Source of the DNA: UBA1672 sp964352375
GTDB taxonomy: Bacteria; Pseudomonadota; Alphaproteobacteria; Micavibrionales; Micavibrionaceae
NCBI GenBank assembly: GCA_964352375.1
Contig: CAYGSA010000005.1
Location: forward strand, 1-59,841
Length of the DNA stretch: 59,841 nt
Reading direction: 5' to 3'
Shown here piece by piece: positions 1 through 8,497 of this stretch (position 1 is the stretch's first letter; each line of letters starts with the position of its first letter). A program made the translations under genes and the position numbers. Below the pieces are notes generated by a model. That model saw only the letters and a program-made list of their open reading frames with translations. It had not been told where the DNA came from and made no database searches.

Positions 1-2
1 CT

Positions 3-626
3 TTGAATCAGTTAGAAGCGATTGTTGAGCGCGTTTTGGAGGCTGGTAAGTTTCCTCTTATTTTGGGCGGAGAGCATTCCTTAACCGCCGGAGCGATCAG
101 GCCTTTTGCTAAGCGGCACGAAAAGCTCACGGTTTTGCAATTTGATGCGCATGCGGATTTGCGCGATGGGTATTTGGGTGAACATTATTCGCACGCTGCG
201 GCAATGCGGCGCTGTCTGGATCATAACACTGTGCGTTTGGTGAGTGTTGGTATTCGCAATATTTCGGCTGAGGAGATTCCCTTCTTGGAAACCGATTCGA
301 AGCGTCTCGATATTTTTTGGATGAAGGACAAAAAAGATTGGAATGCCAAAGACATAGCCGAAGCTGTTGGTGATGGGCCAGTGTATATTACTTTCGATGT
401 TGATGGGTTTGATAGCTCCCTTATGCCTGCCACAGGAACGCCTGAACCGGGAGGCTTGTTTTGGGATGAGACGATGGGGATTTTGGATTCTGTCTCGAAA
501 CGTGCGCAGATTGTTGGTGCGGATGTGGTGGAGCTTTCACCCCGCGCGGGGCTGCATGCCTGTGATTTTGTTGCGGCGAAGCTGGTTTACAAGATTTTAA
601 ACTATGCGCTTTGCAGGCCTGTGTAA
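3..626 (+). CDS. Agmatinase/arginase-family ureohydrolase, 5' truncated
   Basis: The gene runs in from the left edge, so only about the last 207 residues are present; full-length members are near 300 aa. The TTG at base 3 is just the first in-frame codon, not a supported start. The binuclear manganese-site motifs of the ureohydrolase family are visible: GGEHS (residues 22-26), DAHAD (48-52) and FDVDGFD (131-137), followed by TGTPEPGG. The family hydrolyses guanidino compounds (agmatine to putrescine plus urea, or arginine to ornithine plus urea). The GTPEPGG context fits agmatinase/SpeB better than arginase, but the substrate-defining N-terminus is missing. No clear terminator follows; 627-762 holds only an AT-rich stretch with a run of eight G at 684-691. 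Confidence 0.85.
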   Translation: MNQLEAIVERVLEAGKFPLILGGEHSLTAGAIRPFAKRHEKLTVLQFDAHADLRDGYLGEHYSHAAAMRRCLDHNTVRLVSVGIRNISAEEIPFLETDSKRLDIFWMKDKKDWNAKDIAEAVGDGPVYITFDVDGFDSSLMPATGTPEPGGLFWDETMGILDSVSKRAQIVGADVVELSPRAGLHACDFVAAKLVYKILNYALCRPV

Positions 627-762
627 GTTCTTGTTTTAGTATAATAAACCCCATTTTCTTCATTTCTTTTTTTATTTTTATGAGGGGGGGGCTTCCTTTG
701 ATCGCTCTTTCCTGTTTTTGTTTATTTTAGGACAATATACCTAAAATGTCAAATATTGAATC

Positions 763-1579
763 TCATAGATCAGCCCCATCAAAGTCTATAGGGATTTCCC
801 TTGCAAACCTTGCACGCATATCTTCTGACAAACCCTCTGGTGCCAAGGTGTTAAAATCTTCCCGCATTTTTTCTAGTAATTCTGCAGGCATCTGATTCCC
901 TTTGCGCGTTAATATCGCATCAATCACGAACGCGAATTTTTCCGCTTGGTCTGGGCGCGAATGATCTCTTCCTCTGTGATATCTTTTTACAAGCTGATCA
1001 GCGCCACCAATATAGTGGTGTTCGCAGCCGCCAAGCATTCCAATACCCCTGCGTGCATCAAATTCTAGCGAAATACCGCATTCAGGATGTATGTTGCCAG
1101 CGGCGCTAAAAACAACGATATTATCACCTGTTTGGAATATTTTTGTGCCCGTTATCATTTCCCCTTCATCAACATTAACATAGGTTGCAGCACGTATAAA
1201 TTCTTCTTGCGCCTCTTTATCCCAAATAGGGTAATATTTGGGCACAATATAATTGAGCATCTGCTGACATGTCTCTTCGCTTCTTCGTGCAACATGTCTC
1301 TTCGCTTCTTCGTGCAAAGAGAGACATTAACACATTCGCTTGATTCATTGAGGAACTCTGCCTAAAGTTTTCTTGCGACTCTATAGCAGATAAAACTTTT
1401 GTAACTTCATTTTCTGGTAAATTCTTTAGAGCGCGTTCTATTAGATAATAGCGCTCTTCTTCATCGTAGCCATCACTTAGGATTGCGCCATCATCCCTTA
1501 GAAGAAATGTTATCATATCTTCTAAATTTTTGACTGAGTCTGCTGCTGTTTGTTTTTCAAAAATGCTATTCTTTGGCAT
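763..1579 (-). pseudogene. Unrecognised gene split by a 25-bp tandem duplication
   Basis: Two overlapping minus-strand frames (1217-1579 and 763-1317) make one gene if a 25-bp direct repeat at 1267-1316 is reduced to a single copy. The frames are offset by 262 nt, and 262 minus 25 is 237, exactly 79 codons. The restored protein would be 263 aa. Both frames carry the same ARRSEETC peptide at the junction, as expected. A strong ribosome site (GAGGTGATAA) directly precedes the ATG at 1579. The N-terminal part is acidic and helical; the C-terminal part contains a GxGMLGGCEHHYIGG stretch. I do not recognise the family. It may be a recent inactivation, a reversible (phase-variable) state, or an assembly error. 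Confidence 0.75.
1267..1316. repeat. Perfect 25-bp tandem duplication (two copies)
   Basis: Copies at 1267-1291 and 1292-1316 are identical and adjacent. Twenty-five is not a multiple of three, so the second copy shifts the reading frame of the surrounding minus-strand gene. Confidence 0.95.
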
Positions 1580-1639
1580 TTATCACCTCATTTACAGTAA
1601 TGCTAACAAAATGGCTCAATTCCGTCAAATGTTATGTCA

Positions 1640-2653
1640 TTAATAAACGCCGATTTTTAGGTAGATCTTTGCGAGAGCCCGGAAGGTTGTGTGTTCTGCT
1701 CGCAGCGTGCTGAGACGTTCTTGGTAGAGATCGTTTTCAAGGTCTAATAACTTTATGAACCCTAAGCTCGCTTTCTTTTGTTCCTCATATTCCTGTTTCT
1801 TGCTGACTAATGACTTCCGAAGAATTTGGGTTTGTTCATGAAGATGTGCGTAAGAAATGAGGTCGCTTTCAAGCTCTTTCAGGTATCGTTGAACTCTGGT
1901 TTGGAACTCGGTATTTTGAGTTTCCTTTGTGTTTCGTGCGGCTTCACCGATTTTTAGACGCCATGGCTGCCCTGCCCCTGTAAAAACCTGATCACCTATT
2001 CCGAAGAATGCGTTTATTGCCATGCCAGGAAATATTTCTTCTTTTACGCTATATTGATTTCGTGCAGATATTATTTCGGGTGCGTGTTCCAAGACATTTG
2101 CTTCGCTGGCGAGAAGTGGAACGATGCCTTCATCTGGAAGATCGCGCCTCTCTTTTAAGATCTCATCAACGAATTCAGGAAGCAATTTCGTTATTGCGGT
2201 TATTTTTTGTTTGAGCTCAGACTCTTGGGATTCGAAACTGCTTTGTTGATTTGACAGCGCAACTGTTTGCGATTGATAATTTTGCAGGCGCGTGTCTTTG
2301 CCGTCTTTTTTGGGCGAAAGCCCCAAGGTTTCAATCGCTTGACGGCGCTTTTCCATGTATTCACCCAGTATGGCGTTCTGATTCTGAACGTAGCGGAAGT
2401 GTGTGTATGAATCGGTTAATTTTGATACAATATCAAGAGGTTGCTGATCTGTGTTCAATTGGAGGGCGGCGGCGATTACGCGGTTATAGACGGGGTCTTC
2501 GAAAAAGCCCCACCACGCGCCCAGACTATGATCTGGGAGATCAAATGCAAATTTTTGGACAGACACAGATACTGTAGGGCGCTCGAACGTCCCAGTGACA
2601 CATCCTGATATTAATCCTGAATAGAGTACGCAGAGTAAAAATCGCCGTAGCAT
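1640..2653 (-). CDS. Short TolC-like outer-membrane lipoprotein
   Basis: The N-terminus is a lipoprotein signal: a basic start, a hydrophobic core, then LISGC with the lipidated cysteine at residue 18. The segment after it (WWGFFEDPVYNRVIAAAL) matches in pattern the start of the divergent outer-membrane factor at 2814 (WWGLYGDEQLNDLVTQAF). The rest is mostly helical and coiled-coil, with a short beta-like segment around FPGMAINAFFGIG, and the C-terminus ends in a typical OMF-like helix. At 337 aa it is about 130 residues shorter than usual NodT/TolC-type factors, so it may form an altered channel or be non-functional for export. It is transcribed away from the efflux operon, sharing the 2654-2813 promoter region. 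Family assignment is by pattern and moderately sure. Confidence 0.6.
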   Translation of the reverse strand: MLRRFLLCVLYSGLISGCVTGTFERPTVSVSVQKFAFDLPDHSLGAWWGFFEDPVYNRVIAAALQLNTDQQPLDIVSKLTDSYTHFRYVQNQNAILGEYMEKRRQAIETLGLSPKKDGKDTRLQNYQSQTVALSNQQSSFESQESELKQKITAITKLLPEFVDEILKERRDLPDEGIVPLLASEANVLEHAPEIISARNQYSVKEEIFPGMAINAFFGIGDQVFTGAGQPWRLKIGEAARNTKETQNTEFQTRVQRYLKELESDLISYAHLHEQTQILRKSLVSKKQEYEEQKKASLGFIKLLDLENDLYQERLSTLRAEHTTFRALAKIYLKIGVY

Positions 2654-2813
2654 ATTTTTTACCTAAAATTTTGAATGAAATTCATATTAGGTCTGTTATT
2701 GTGCTTACACAATTGAAAATGACGCATTTTTAATGTTTTCAACACCCTTAAGGAAAGGGTTTGTTAAGTATGATGCGTATATAACTAGTATGAGTAAAAC
2801 GAGGATGTATCTC

Positions 2814-4217
2814 ATGCATCGCCAAACCTTTCATATTTTTGCCCTTATCCTGAGCCTTATGGTGACGGGGTGTTTCGCCTTGCCTGAGCGTGATGGGCAG
2901 GCTGGGCTGGAGCTTAAAGCCTATGAGGTTGGGAATGCGGAAGCTGTTTTTTGGCAAGACGGGTGGTGGGGATTGTATGGCGATGAGCAGCTGAATGATC
3001 TTGTTACCCAAGCTTTTGCAGAAAATCCTGACATAAACCAGATACGGGCGCGGTTGAAACAAGCCGAGGCGGTGACGCGTTCGAGCCGTTCGGGATTGTT
3101 TCCGACTTTTGACCTTAGCGGGGACAGGGCAGAATTGGAGCGTGATGGGGCCAATAGTTTTGGGTCTGATTCTGATTTTAACCTGCGCGGCGCGGCGAGC
3201 TTTGAGTTGGATGTTTGGGGGAAAAACCGCGCAAATACAACATCATCTCAGCTTTTGAAGGATGCTGGCCGTGAGGATTTGTACGCGGGTGCGATTACTT
3301 TGGCGGCGAATATTACCAATAACTGGTTGCAAATTTTGTCAGTGCGGGAGCAAGAGGCGATTATTCGTAAGCAGATTGCAACCAATCAAACTGTTTTAGA
3401 CTTACAGGAAAAGCGTTTTGAGCACGGGAGCGCCGTGGCTCTGGATGTGTTACAGCAGGAGGAGAGTTTGGCGCGTTCGCAATCTTTGCTGCCTGATATT
3501 TTATCGGCGCAGCGCACGGCGCACAACAACCTTGCGGTTTTGATTGGTCGTACGCCGAATTCGGTCTTAGATATTGGTAATCAGCCCTTTCCCAAGGCTT
3601 TAGACCTTCCCCCCAACGGTTTGCCGTCTGATTTGCTGTCTGATCGACCTGATGTGCGTGCGGCGTGGGCGCGGCTTATTTCTGCGGATTGGGCGCACTA
3701 TGCGGCGTTTACCGATCGCCTGCCCCGCTTTGATCTGAGCGCGACCTATACGAGTAATGCGGCGCGTCTTGGTGATTTATTTAGCACTTGGTTACTTGAT
3801 GTTGCAGCTGGGGTTGCTTTACCTGTGATTGATGGCGGGCGCAGACGCGCTGAGGAGATGCGTCAGGAGGCTTTGGCGGATGAGACTTTTTATGCGTATC
3901 AAGAGACCGTTTTGCAAGCCGTTTTGGATGTTGAAAATACGCTTATAGAGAATGTCTATCAGGATCAAAAGCTGGAGGCTTTGCGACAGCAGCTTAGCGC
4001 GTCATATAAAACCCTTGAGCAAGCGCAATTTAGTTATGCGAACGGGGAAAGCAGTTATATTAATGTTTTAAACAGTTTGAATAATAGCCAATCTTTGGAA
4101 CAGCAGATCGCAGTGGAGCGTTTGGAGCAGGCGCAGAACCGTGTGAATTTATATCGTGCGCTTGGTGGGCGCAGTTGGGCAGAACAGATTATAGAGCAGG
4201 ATTTGAATTATGAGTAA
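2814..4217 (+). CDS. RND efflux outer-membrane factor lipoprotein (NodT/OprM type)
   Basis: This is the outer-membrane channel of a tripartite efflux system. The start at 2814 is chosen because a GAGG lies 9 nt upstream and the protein then begins with a clean lipoprotein signal ending VTGC (Cys20). In-frame ATGs upstream (2733, 2790, 2805) would add a non-signal extension. The 467-aa length is normal for the family. Two OEP repeats are present: one from about residue 45 (WWGLYGDEQLNDLV, NPDINQIRARLKQAE) and a second after about residue 250 (LLSDRPDVRAAWARL), ending in RALGGRSW. Its stop overlaps the start of the adaptor gene (ATGA type overlap, 8 nt), so the three efflux genes form one operon. 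Confidence 0.9.
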   Translation: MHRQTFHIFALILSLMVTGCFALPERDGQAGLELKAYEVGNAEAVFWQDGWWGLYGDEQLNDLVTQAFAENPDINQIRARLKQAEAVTRSSRSGLFPTFDLSGDRAELERDGANSFGSDSDFNLRGAASFELDVWGKNRANTTSSQLLKDAGREDLYAGAITLAANITNNWLQILSVREQEAIIRKQIATNQTVLDLQEKRFEHGSAVALDVLQQEESLARSQSLLPDILSAQRTAHNNLAVLIGRTPNSVLDIGNQPFPKALDLPPNGLPSDLLSDRPDVRAAWARLISADWAHYAAFTDRLPRFDLSATYTSNAARLGDLFSTWLLDVAAGVALPVIDGGRRRAEEMRQEALADETFYAYQETVLQAVLDVENTLIENVYQDQKLEALRQQLSASYKTLEQAQFSYANGESSYINVLNSLNNSQSLEQQIAVERLEQAQNRVNLYRALGGRSWAEQIIEQDLNYE

Positions 4218-5361
4218 TTTATCCATTTTAGGGCGTTTTATTATCGTTCTTTTTATTTTGGGTGGCGCAGGTTTGATTGCGCACATGCTCATCCAAAACC
4301 CAAAGAAGACCGAGACAAAAGATGAGAAGAAATCGCCTGTTGTCAGTGTTCGTACAGATGTTGTGAACCTTGGCACTTACCCTGTTGAAATTGAGGTTCT
4401 GGGGCAAGTTATTCCAGCGCGTGAGACGATTTTAAAGGCGCAAGTGGGTGGTGAGGTGATTTCGGTTTCCGAGGAATTTGTGCCTGGTGGTTTTTTTGAA
4501 AAGGGTGCGGAAATTTTGACGGTCAACCCCGCGGATTACGAATTGGATGTTCGTATGCGCCGCGCGATGGTCGCACAGATGGAGGCCTCTTTGAAGATTG
4601 AAAAAGGCCAGCAAGCCACAGCGAAAGATGAGCTGAACATCTTGCAGCAAAGCACGGGTAAAAAATTCAAGAGCACGGATCTTGCGCTCCGTAAACCCCA
4701 AATGGCTCAGGCGCAGGCTGATTTGGACTCGGTGAAAGCGGAGCTGGCGCAGTCGGAACTTAACTTGGCACGCACGACGTTGATCGCGCCTTATAATGCG
4801 CTTTTGACGATGCGTGATACGAATTTAGGCAATATTGTTTCGACGCAAGATACGCTTGGCACGCTGGTCAGCACAGATGAATATTGGGTCGAGATTGATG
4901 TGCCGCTTGCCGATATTGGCTGGCTGAAAATTCCAGGCTCTTTGGCAAAGATTAAGCTTGATGGAGGGCGCGGCGAACGTGCTGGTACGCTTTTGAAAAT
5001 GACGGGTACACTGAATGCGCAGAGCCGTTTGGCATCTATGATTGTTTCTGTCCCTGACCCCTTGCACGGCACGCCTCTTATTTTGGGTGATTACGTTAAG
5101 GTTATTCTGGCTGGAAAGACGCTGGCAGATTCAGTGCGCGTTCCGCAATCTTACATTCGGGGTAACGGCATGGTCTGGCTAGAGCGTGATGGTAAACTTG
5201 TTATTCAAACGGTGCGCGTTGTGCATAAAGATCGCGTCTATACCTATATCACGGAAGGGTTACAGGATGGTGATCGTATTATTACATCTAATATCGTAAC
5301 GCCGGTTGATGGCATGGATATTCAGCGCCTCGACGACACTATAGAAGAGACAGATGGCTAG
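4210..5361 (+). CDS. RND efflux periplasmic adaptor (membrane fusion protein)
   Basis: The adaptor joins the inner-membrane pump to the outer-membrane channel. One N-terminal membrane anchor is seen (residues about 9-27). It is followed by a lipoyl-like half-motif (LGQVIPARETILKAQVGGEVISV), a helical hairpin rich in Ala/Gln/Glu/Lys (about 115-195), the second half-motif (ARTTLIAPYNALL), and the beta-barrel/membrane-proximal domains. The length (383 aa) is typical. It overlaps both neighbours by 8 nt, which implies translational coupling. The substrate cannot be told from sequence. Confidence 0.9.
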   Translation: MSNLSILGRFIIVLFILGGAGLIAHMLIQNPKKTETKDEKKSPVVSVRTDVVNLGTYPVEIEVLGQVIPARETILKAQVGGEVISVSEEFVPGGFFEKGAEILTVNPADYELDVRMRRAMVAQMEASLKIEKGQQATAKDELNILQQSTGKKFKSTDLALRKPQMAQAQADLDSVKAELAQSELNLARTTLIAPYNALLTMRDTNLGNIVSTQDTLGTLVSTDEYWVEIDVPLADIGWLKIPGSLAKIKLDGGRGERAGTLLKMTGTLNAQSRLASMIVSVPDPLHGTPLILGDYVKVILAGKTLADSVRVPQSYIRGNGMVWLERDGKLVIQTVRVVHKDRVYTYITEGLQDGDRIITSNIVTPVDGMDIQRLDDTIEETDG

Positions 5362-8300
5362 TTACGATCCAGAAGAACTTAAGGACATTAAGCCTGGCCC
5401 TATCGCCTGGATGGCGGCGCACCCTGTTGCGGCGAATTTGTTTATGCTTGTTATGCTGATTGGCGGATTGCTGTTGATGAGCAACAGTAAGCAGGAGGTT
5501 TTCCCTGAATTTTCGCTGGATATTGTGACGACGACCATGATTTATCCGGGGGCAAGCCCCGAGGAAGTCGAGCAAGGAATTCTTCTGGCCATTGAAGATG
5601 CGATCAAGGATATCGAGGGCATTGGTGATATGACTTCGAAGGCGTTTGAGGGGTATGGCCATGTCATGGTTGAAATTGATAACCCTGATGAGTCTATACG
5701 CATTTCTCAGGATGTGAAAACAGCAGTTGATCAGATTTCCACCTTTCCTGTTGATGCAGAAAACCTAACGGTTTCCCTCAGTAAACGGACGCAAAATGTG
5801 ATGCGCCTGGTTTTGTATGGCAGTGTGAGCGAGAATGTTTTGCGTGATACTGCGGAGATGGTACGGAGCACACTAGAACAAGACGATTATATTAGCCTTG
5901 TTGGTTTATCGAATGTGCGTGACTATCAGATTCATATTGAAATCTCTCAAGATAATTTAAGGCGATATGAGATCAGTATTCCCGAGATCGCCGACATTAT
6001 CAGGCGCACATCTATCGAGCTTGGCGGTGGCTCACTCAAGACCTCTGCCGGAGAAGTTTTGGTGCGCCTGACCGAGCGACGCGATTTTGCCGTGGATTTT
6101 GAGAGCATTCCTATTATTACGAATGACAATGGCAGTGTTGTTCGCCTTGGTGATATCGCGACCATTAAAGACACGTTTGAGGATAGCAATATCTACTCTA
6201 CATATGATGGAAAGCCTGCAATTGAGCTTACAGTTGATTTAACTGCAGCGCAAACCCCCGTTGGGATTTCTGAGGCTACAAGACGTGTCATTGCGGACAT
6301 TAATGATAGCCTGCCAGGTGATTTACGGATTGCGGTGACCAGTGATCGATCGGTAATTTTTCAGCAGCGCGCAGATTTATTGATTAAGAACGGGTTATTT
6401 GGCCTGTTTTTGGTGGTTATTTTTTTGGCGCTGTTTTTGGATGTGCGCCTTGCCTTTTGGGTGAGTATGGGGATTCCCATTTCCTATATGGGGGCATTTT
6501 TACTGTTCCCTGCGGCGCATTATTTCTCGATTAACATGGTGTCGATGTTTGCCTTTATCATTGCGCTTGGCATTGTGGTGGATGACGCGGTTGTTGTAGG
6601 TGAAAATATATATCACAAGCGCGAACAAGGGCTGAAGCCTCTGGCGGCCAGTGTAGAAGGGGCGCGCGGCATGGCGCTGCCTGTTTCCGTCAGTATCCTG
6701 ACCAATATTATTGCCTTTGCGCCGATGTTTTTTATGCCGGGTTTTATGGGTAAAATTTTCAGTATGATCCCCGTTATTGTTATTGCCGTCTTTATCGTGT
6801 CTTTGTTTGAAAGCCTTTTCATTTTACCTGCGCATTTGACGTTCAAAAAAGCAACGACGGTTAAGAACAAATCAATGCGGTGGATAATTGATCGTCAGAA
6901 AGGGTTTAATAGACGATTTGATCGCTTTATCAGCAATCGTTATGTTCCGTTTTTGCGTCAATCGGTTTCGCTGCGATATATATCGGTCTCGATTTTTTTG
7001 TTTATTTTGATTGTGATGGGAAGTTATGCTGCGTCAGGGCGTGTTGGCTTGCAGATTTTTCCACGAGTTGAATCTGATTTTGCCTACGCCAGCGCGGTTT
7101 TAAAGGTTGGTGCGCCCAAAGAAGACGTGACTAGTGTCGAGACTCTCATTATTAATGCTGCTCGTGCTGTCATTGAAGACAATGGCGGCAGCGAGAGATA
7201 TAAAGGCATTTATGCACAAGTGTCTGAAAACGAAATTGAGGTTTTTGCGTTTTTGGAAGATCCCGATATTCGCCCGATCAGCACAAAGGACTTTACAGAG
7301 TTATGGCGTAGCAAAACAGGGGATGTTCTGGGTCTGGAAACCCTCAGTTTTGCATCGAACAGAGGGGGGCCAGGATCTGGCGCCGCGTTGACGGTTGAGC
7401 TGAGCCATAATGATACAGGTGTTTTAGAGGAGGCCGCGATTGCTCTGGCGGGTGCGCTAGGTGAGTTTCCAAATACGCAAGATATTGATGACGGGACAGC
7501 GCAAGGTAAACGTCAGCTTGATTTTACAATTTCAGATTTGGGCTATACGCTCGGTTTTTCTCCCGCTGATGCAGGGCGTCAGGTGCGGGGGGCTTATTAT
7601 GGCGCGGAGGCTGTCAAACAACAGCGCGGACGAAATGAAGTGAGGGTGCTTGTTCTGTTGCCTGAGGAGGAGAGGAATTCAAGCTATCACTTTCAAAATT
7701 TAATGATTAAAGCACCAAATGGGGCGGATGTTCTGGTACGTGATGTGGTGGACATCAAAGACGGGCAAGCGTTTACAACAATTGATCGGCGTGATGGAAG
7801 GCGTATTGTAACGGTTTCATCGGATGTTAACCCTCCCTCTGATGCCAATTTGGTTATTGCGGCCATTAAAGAGGGTATTTTGCCAGAGCTTCAAGCGCGT
7901 TACCCTGGCCTGACATATTCCTTTGAAGGCGCGCAGGCCGATATGCTTGAGAGTTTGGCGGCGCTCGGCAAAGGCTCTATTGTTGCATTGTTTGTTATCT
8001 ATGCCATCCTGGCTGTTCTGTTTTCAAGTTACTCGCAGCCTTTGATGGTTATGATTGCCATTCCGTTCAGCATAGTTGGCGCCGTCATCGGGCATTTCAT
8101 TATGGGCTTTCCGATGAGTATTGTCAGTATGCTGGGCATTATTGCGCTGGCGGGGGTTGTGATTAACGACTCGCTGATTTTGATTGATCTGGCCAATCAG
8201 AAACGCAAAGACGAGCCGAATAGTTTTGAGGCGGTAGTTAAAGCAGCGCGACAGAGATTTCGACCGATTATTTTAACAACACTCACCACTTTTGTTGGGC

Positions 8301-8497
8301 TTGCCCCGATGATGTTTGAAACCTCACGTCAAGCGCGGTTCCTTATTCCTATGGCGATTTCTTTGGGTTATGGGATTGTTTTTGCTACGTTCTTGACGCT
8401 GGTTTTAATTCCGTCTCTTTACATGATTAATGAGGATTTGAAGCGCCTTATGGTGCGGGTGAAAGGCCTGTTGTTTAAACCCAATGCAATACTTTAG
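5354..8497 (+). CDS. RND inner-membrane efflux transporter (AcrB/MexF superfamily)
   Basis: A 1047-aa proton-driven pump with the usual RND layout: a first membrane helix (residues about 20-40), a large periplasmic loop, helices 2-6 (about 340-490), helix 7 near 545, a second periplasmic loop, and helices 8-12 (about 870-1030). The helix-4 proton-relay aspartates are present as Asp410-Asp411 (GIVVDDAVVVGENI), and the helix-10 region carries VINDSLILIDLANQKRK. It is the last gene of the efflux operon. Its stop codon overlaps the stop of convergent tamB by 4 nt, leaving no room for an intergenic terminator. The sequence is not close enough to a named system to state a drug or lipid substrate. 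Confidence 0.92.
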   Translation: MASYDPEELKDIKPGPIAWMAAHPVAANLFMLVMLIGGLLLMSNSKQEVFPEFSLDIVTTTMIYPGASPEEVEQGILLAIEDAIKDIEGIGDMTSKAFEGYGHVMVEIDNPDESIRISQDVKTAVDQISTFPVDAENLTVSLSKRTQNVMRLVLYGSVSENVLRDTAEMVRSTLEQDDYISLVGLSNVRDYQIHIEISQDNLRRYEISIPEIADIIRRTSIELGGGSLKTSAGEVLVRLTERRDFAVDFESIPIITNDNGSVVRLGDIATIKDTFEDSNIYSTYDGKPAIELTVDLTAAQTPVGISEATRRVIADINDSLPGDLRIAVTSDRSVIFQQRADLLIKNGLFGLFLVVIFLALFLDVRLAFWVSMGIPISYMGAFLLFPAAHYFSINMVSMFAFIIALGIVVDDAVVVGENIYHKREQGLKPLAASVEGARGMALPVSVSILTNIIAFAPMFFMPGFMGKIFSMIPVIVIAVFIVSLFESLFILPAHLTFKKATTVKNKSMRWIIDRQKGFNRRFDRFISNRYVPFLRQSVSLRYISVSIFLFILIVMGSYAASGRVGLQIFPRVESDFAYASAVLKVGAPKEDVTSVETLIINAARAVIEDNGGSERYKGIYAQVSENEIEVFAFLEDPDIRPISTKDFTELWRSKTGDVLGLETLSFASNRGGPGSGAALTVELSHNDTGVLEEAAIALAGALGEFPNTQDIDDGTAQGKRQLDFTISDLGYTLGFSPADAGRQVRGAYYGAEAVKQQRGRNEVRVLVLLPEEERNSSYHFQNLMIKAPNGADVLVRDVVDIKDGQAFTTIDRRDGRRIVTVSSDVNPPSDANLVIAAIKEGILPELQARYPGLTYSFEGAQADMLESLAALGKGSIVALFVIYAILAVLFSSYSQPLMVMIAIPFSIVGAVIGHFIMGFPMSIVSMLGIIALAGVVINDSLILIDLANQKRKDEPNSFEAVVKAARQRFRPIILTTLTTFVGLAPMMFETSRQARFLIPMAISLGYGIVFATFLTLVLIPSLYMINEDLKRLMVRVKGLLFKPNAIL

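Noticed and set aside
684..691. Run of eight G as a phase-variable tract
   Set aside because: It lies between genes and no coding frame or promoter spacing visibly depends on it.
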